Shown here one piece after another: positions 4,146 to 6,389 of a stretch of DNA of 6,389 bases; within the stretch, counting starts at the first letter, position 1, and each line of letters starts with the position of its first letter. The DNA is from Candidatus Cloacimonadota bacterium (GTDB lineage Bacteria; Cloacimonadota; Cloacimonadia; Cloacimonadales; TCS61). The notes beneath the pieces are model-generated. The model did no database searches. It saw nothing but the letters and a program-made list of their open reading frames with translations, and was not told the origin of the DNA. Both the position numbers and the translations under genes were made by a program. Where the stretch lies: contig JAIORR010000130.1 of assembly GCA_021108055.1 (NCBI GenBank), positions 1 through 6,389 of the forward strand. The letters are read 5' to 3'.

Positions 4146-6389
4146 TTATTTCAACAGGATCATTTTCCTGGTGCTTGTATATCTTCCATCAGATCTCATC
4201 TTATAGAAGTAAATACCGCTTGAAACATTGTTGCCGGAATTGTCTTTCCCATTCCATACAACACTGTGATATGCTGCTTCGAGATATCCGTTCTGCAAAG
4301 TGACAACCTTTTCTCCTTTGATGTTGTAAACTTCGATAGTAACATTGCCTGCTTCACTGAGTGCGAAGTTGATAGTTGTGGTTGGATTGAACGGGTTTGG
4401 ATAATTGCCGCAGAGTTCGGTCTTGATAGGAATAAGTAAATCATCTGTATTAACCGGATCGTGTTCAACAACAGCATCTGCCGACATTGCAGATTCGTAA
4501 CCGCCATCATAAACAGCCTTGATATTGTAGGTGTAAGTTCCTGTTGGGACGCTCTCATGCAGATAAGAAGTTTCCGTTATATTGTTGGCTATCTGAACCA
4601 AATTCTGGTAAACTTTGTAATGAGAAAGAGCTCTACTTGCCGGTGCATCCCAAGTTATCAGGATGTCTTGATCCTGACTTCCTGCCTGTGGATTCTGGGG
4701 TGCAGGAAGAATTATTGTAACCGGCTCGATATTGGAAGGATATGATTCACCAACATCATAAATTGCTGTTACATGATAGTCATAATCACCTGCATCCAGA
4801 GCCAGATCATCATAAGTTGTTGTAGTGGAGTTGGTTATTTCATGGATCATCACATCATCACGATATATCTTATAACCGAGAAGATCGCGGGATTCATCGG
4901 TTTCCTGAGATTTTTCAATTTGTTGTATTCCAGTTCTGGAAATTCTCTCATTGTTGATTGAAATAGTTGATGGTTCTATACTTCTTGAAGCAGCAGGCTG
5001 GGTCCATTCGAGGTGAACATCATTGAAATCTACGATTGTGCCAGCCAAACCGGTTGGAACTGCAAGAGGATAAAGAGTGAAATCGATACCACTGGTTGTT
5101 ATATCCTGTTCAACCAAAACACCTGCAACAGTAACAGGTTCGTAGCAATCTAATTCGGCAATAACATCATAAGTTCCGGGAGAAACCTGGAAAGAATAAT
5201 CACCTGAAGCATCAGGATTGGTCGAGAATCCATCTGCACTTACAACTACGTCCTGTACATTGCCTGAACCGCCGGTAAGAGTTACTGTTCCCTCTATGGT
5301 TCCAATAGGCGGCATACCTATCGGTGGGAAGACAATATAATCTATCCAGCCGCAATCCGAACCGGTACTTACAGAACTATCTTTTTCGTACTCCCATTTA
5401 AATGTATGTTCTCCAGCAGTAATTTGATATGTTTCCTGACTCCAGGCAACATCACCGCTCCATGAGTCAATCTCATTATTATCTACATAGAATCGTAAGT
5501 AATCCCAACCGCCTTCAGAGGAAACTTTTTTATAGAAGCTCAGTTCACCAGCAGATAGAACATTAACTTGCAAATATAAGGAAGAACTCTGGTAATTGCC
5601 AATATCACCAGACTGAGCGCAATATGCTCCTTCATAAGGATTGGTTGCTATCAACCAGTTTGCATCTCCACCAAACTGCCATTCAAAACTCTGGAAGTTA
5701 TTGGTTTCAAAATCTTCGACAATAAGGCCTACAACGATAGAAAAATTATTTTGAGATGAATATGCACCGGCGACGACCTCATACAAGAAATTTAAAGTAG
5801 ATCCTACAGGAATCCCCGGATCTGCCGTTACGGTATAGACAGCATCTACACTTCCACCGGCAACGATCTCACCCAGAGTATATGTCTCAACTTCGATTGT
5901 GATGAGAGGTTCGGTACAGGTAAGAGTACCGATTGCAGATGGAGATGTAGCACTACCTTCATTAGCAGTAGGAATTAATACAGTAACAGTTTCACCCGGA
6001 TCGAGTCTTCCGTTATTATTACCAGCGGCGTCATTAATAATAAAATTTTCCGAAGTAAGTACTGGTGCATGAGCATCAATAGAGAAGCTGCTTTCCCATG
6101 TAGCCTGTCCTACTGCTTCCAGATCGAAATTGATAATATGTTCATCCGGAATGTTATCTGCAACATCAAAAGAGAATGCTCCGATAACGGTGGCAAGGTT
6201 ACCTGCAGGGATATTTCCAAAATTCTCTGTTCCGTCGATGATAGTAACATAAGGATCGGTAGAGGATATTGTAACTACAACATTTATTGCTTCATCACTT
6301 CCTACATTATTTACGGTCATATCTAAAACAATCGATTCACTATAATCTGCAACACCGTTGTTATTTCCGGCAGAGTCATCGATATTATA
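4146..6389 (-). CDS. Multi-domain exported adhesin-like protein with T9SS-type sorting domain, possibly a second C25 peptidase (5' end missing)
   Basis: The frame is open to the right edge, giving 747 visible residues. The ATG at 6320 is internal, because the 23 codons before it (YNIDDSAGNNNGVADYSE and onward) continue a domain also present in the neighbour. In visible numbering: CARDB-like repeat 1 (1-108), CARDB-like repeat 2 (109-220, with INDAAGNNNGRLDPGE), jelly roll (223-356, with GSDCGWIDYI), carboxypeptidase-regulatory-like/CnaB-type beta domain (361-441, GTIEGTVTLTGGSG), two fibronectin III domains (442-562, the first with an inserted loop, and 563-643) and a FlgD-like/T9SS sorting domain (about 661-747). 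No catalytic domain is visible. By analogy with the downstream gene, a signal peptide and perhaps a C25 peptidase domain precede this part, which is inference. Likely role: cell-surface binding or a surface enzyme with binding modules. A strong terminator follows the stop codon. Confidence 0.9.
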   Translation of the reverse strand, partial: YNIDDSAGNNNGVADYSESIVLDMTVNNVGSDEAINVVVTISSTDPYVTIIDGTENFGNIPAGNLATVIGAFSFDVADNIPDEHIINFDLEAVGQATWESSFSIDAHAPVLTSENFIINDAAGNNNGRLDPGETVTVLIPTANEGSATSPSAIGTLTCTEPLITIEVETYTLGEIVAGGSVDAVYTVTADPGIPVGSTLNFLYEVVAGAYSSQNNFSIVVGLIVEDFETNNFQSFEWQFGGDANWLIATNPYEGAYCAQSGDIGNYQSSSLYLQVNVLSAGELSFYKKVSSEGGWDYLRFYVDNNEIDSWSGDVAWSQETYQITAGEHTFKWEYEKDSSVSTGSDCGWIDYIVFPPIGMPPIGTIEGTVTLTGGSGNVQDVVVSADGFSTNPDASGDYSFQVSPGTYDVIAELDCYEPVTVAGVLVEQDITTSGIDFTLYPLAVPTGLAGTIVDFNDVHLEWTQPAASRSIEPSTISINNERISRTGIQQIEKSQETDESRDLLGYKIYRDDVMIHEITNSTTTTYDDLALDAGDYDYHVTAIYDVGESYPSNIEPVTIILPAPQNPQAGSQDQDILITWDAPASRALSHYKVYQNLVQIANNITETSYLHESVPTGTYTYNIKAVYDGGYESAMSADAVVEHDPVNTDDLLIPIKTELCGNYPNPFNPTTTINFALSEAGNVTIEVYNIKGEKVVTLQNGYLEAAYHSVVWNGKDNSGNNVSSGIYFYKMRSDGRYTSTRKMILLK
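4890..4982 (-). other. Polar insertion inside the first fibronectin III domain
   Basis: About 31 residues rich in Ser, Glu, Arg, Ile and Gln interrupt the first FN3 domain between W-T-Q-P-A-A-S-R and R-D-L-L-G-Y-K-I-Y-R-D. The second FN3 domain of the same protein reads W-D-A-P-A-S-R directly into A-L-S-H-Y-K-V-Y-Q, with no extra residues. The insert keeps the frame and lacks any recognisable domain, so it is most likely a flexible exposed loop. Confidence 0.6.
5322..6389 (-). repeat. Paralogous coding block shared with the downstream peptidase gene (copy 2)
   Basis: This block encodes two CARDB-like repeats and a jelly-roll domain in the same order as 883-2001. The similarity stops just after the W-I-D-Y-I-x-F-P motif. 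Beyond it this gene continues with a carboxypeptidase-regulatory-like domain and two FN3 domains, while the other has a BACON-like domain. The right edge of the block is not seen because the window ends inside it. Confidence 0.85.

Noticed and set aside
4081..4170. Sigma-70-like promoter for the peptidase gene
   Set aside because: TACATT and TTGAAA-like strings exist on the minus strand before the hairpin, but not at a usable spacing from each other, and transcription from there would still cross the terminator.
4196..4558. Alternative minus-strand frame of 120 codons at the end of the upstream gene
   Set aside because: Out of frame with the recognisable sorting domain, which reads through intact to its stop codon at 4146.
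6069..6326. Plus-strand open frame of 85 codons near the right edge
   Set aside because: Opposite a conserved CARDB-like repeat, with no motif and no ribosome binding site noted.

Overview
The window carries two long minus-strand genes for large, multi-domain exported proteins. The first nine codons of a probable third gene, also minus strand, lie at the extreme left edge. Both long proteins end in the same FlgD-like / type IX secretion (T9SS type A) sorting domain, with a GNYPNPFNP motif, a YNIKG motif, a WNGKDNSG motif, SSGIYF and a terminal K-M-I-L-x-K. This C-terminus, the AT-leaning composition and the gingipain-type (C25) peptidase style point to an FCB-group bacterium. Cloacimonadota is my best guess, or a related uncultured lineage such as Marinimicrobia. 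That is recognition from memory, not a database result.

Layout, in the direction of transcription (right to left). (1) 6389 to 4146 is the 3' part of a gene whose start lies beyond the right edge. It encodes two CARDB-like beta-sandwich repeats, a jelly-roll adhesin-like domain, a carboxypeptidase-regulatory-like domain, two fibronectin III domains and the sorting domain. (2) The 65-base gap at 4145 to 4081 holds a strong Rho-independent terminator whose T-tract runs straight into the ribosome binding site of the next gene. (3) 4080 to 253 is a complete 1275-residue C25 cysteine peptidase: signal peptide, propeptide, catalytic domain with a visible His/Cys pair, Ig-like domain, the same two CARDB-like repeats plus jelly roll as its neighbour, a BACON-like domain and the sorting domain. 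(4) 252 to 29 is non-coding. It has two palindromic elements that look like dispersed repeats or a plus-strand terminator, plus a weak hairpin. (5) 28 to 1 is the likely start (MKKILISLV) of another exported protein.

The two long proteins are mosaics. They share a central block of about 370 residues (two CARDB-like repeats plus jelly roll) and the sorting tail, but carry different domains between them. The simplest reading is a tandem family of secreted peptidases or adhesins that hydrolyse or bind extracellular protein or polymer and are delivered to the cell surface by a T9SS-like route. I see no RNA gene, CRISPR array, transposase or clearly new system. The most notable points are the domain shuffling, the terminator abutting a ribosome binding site, and the palindromic repeats.
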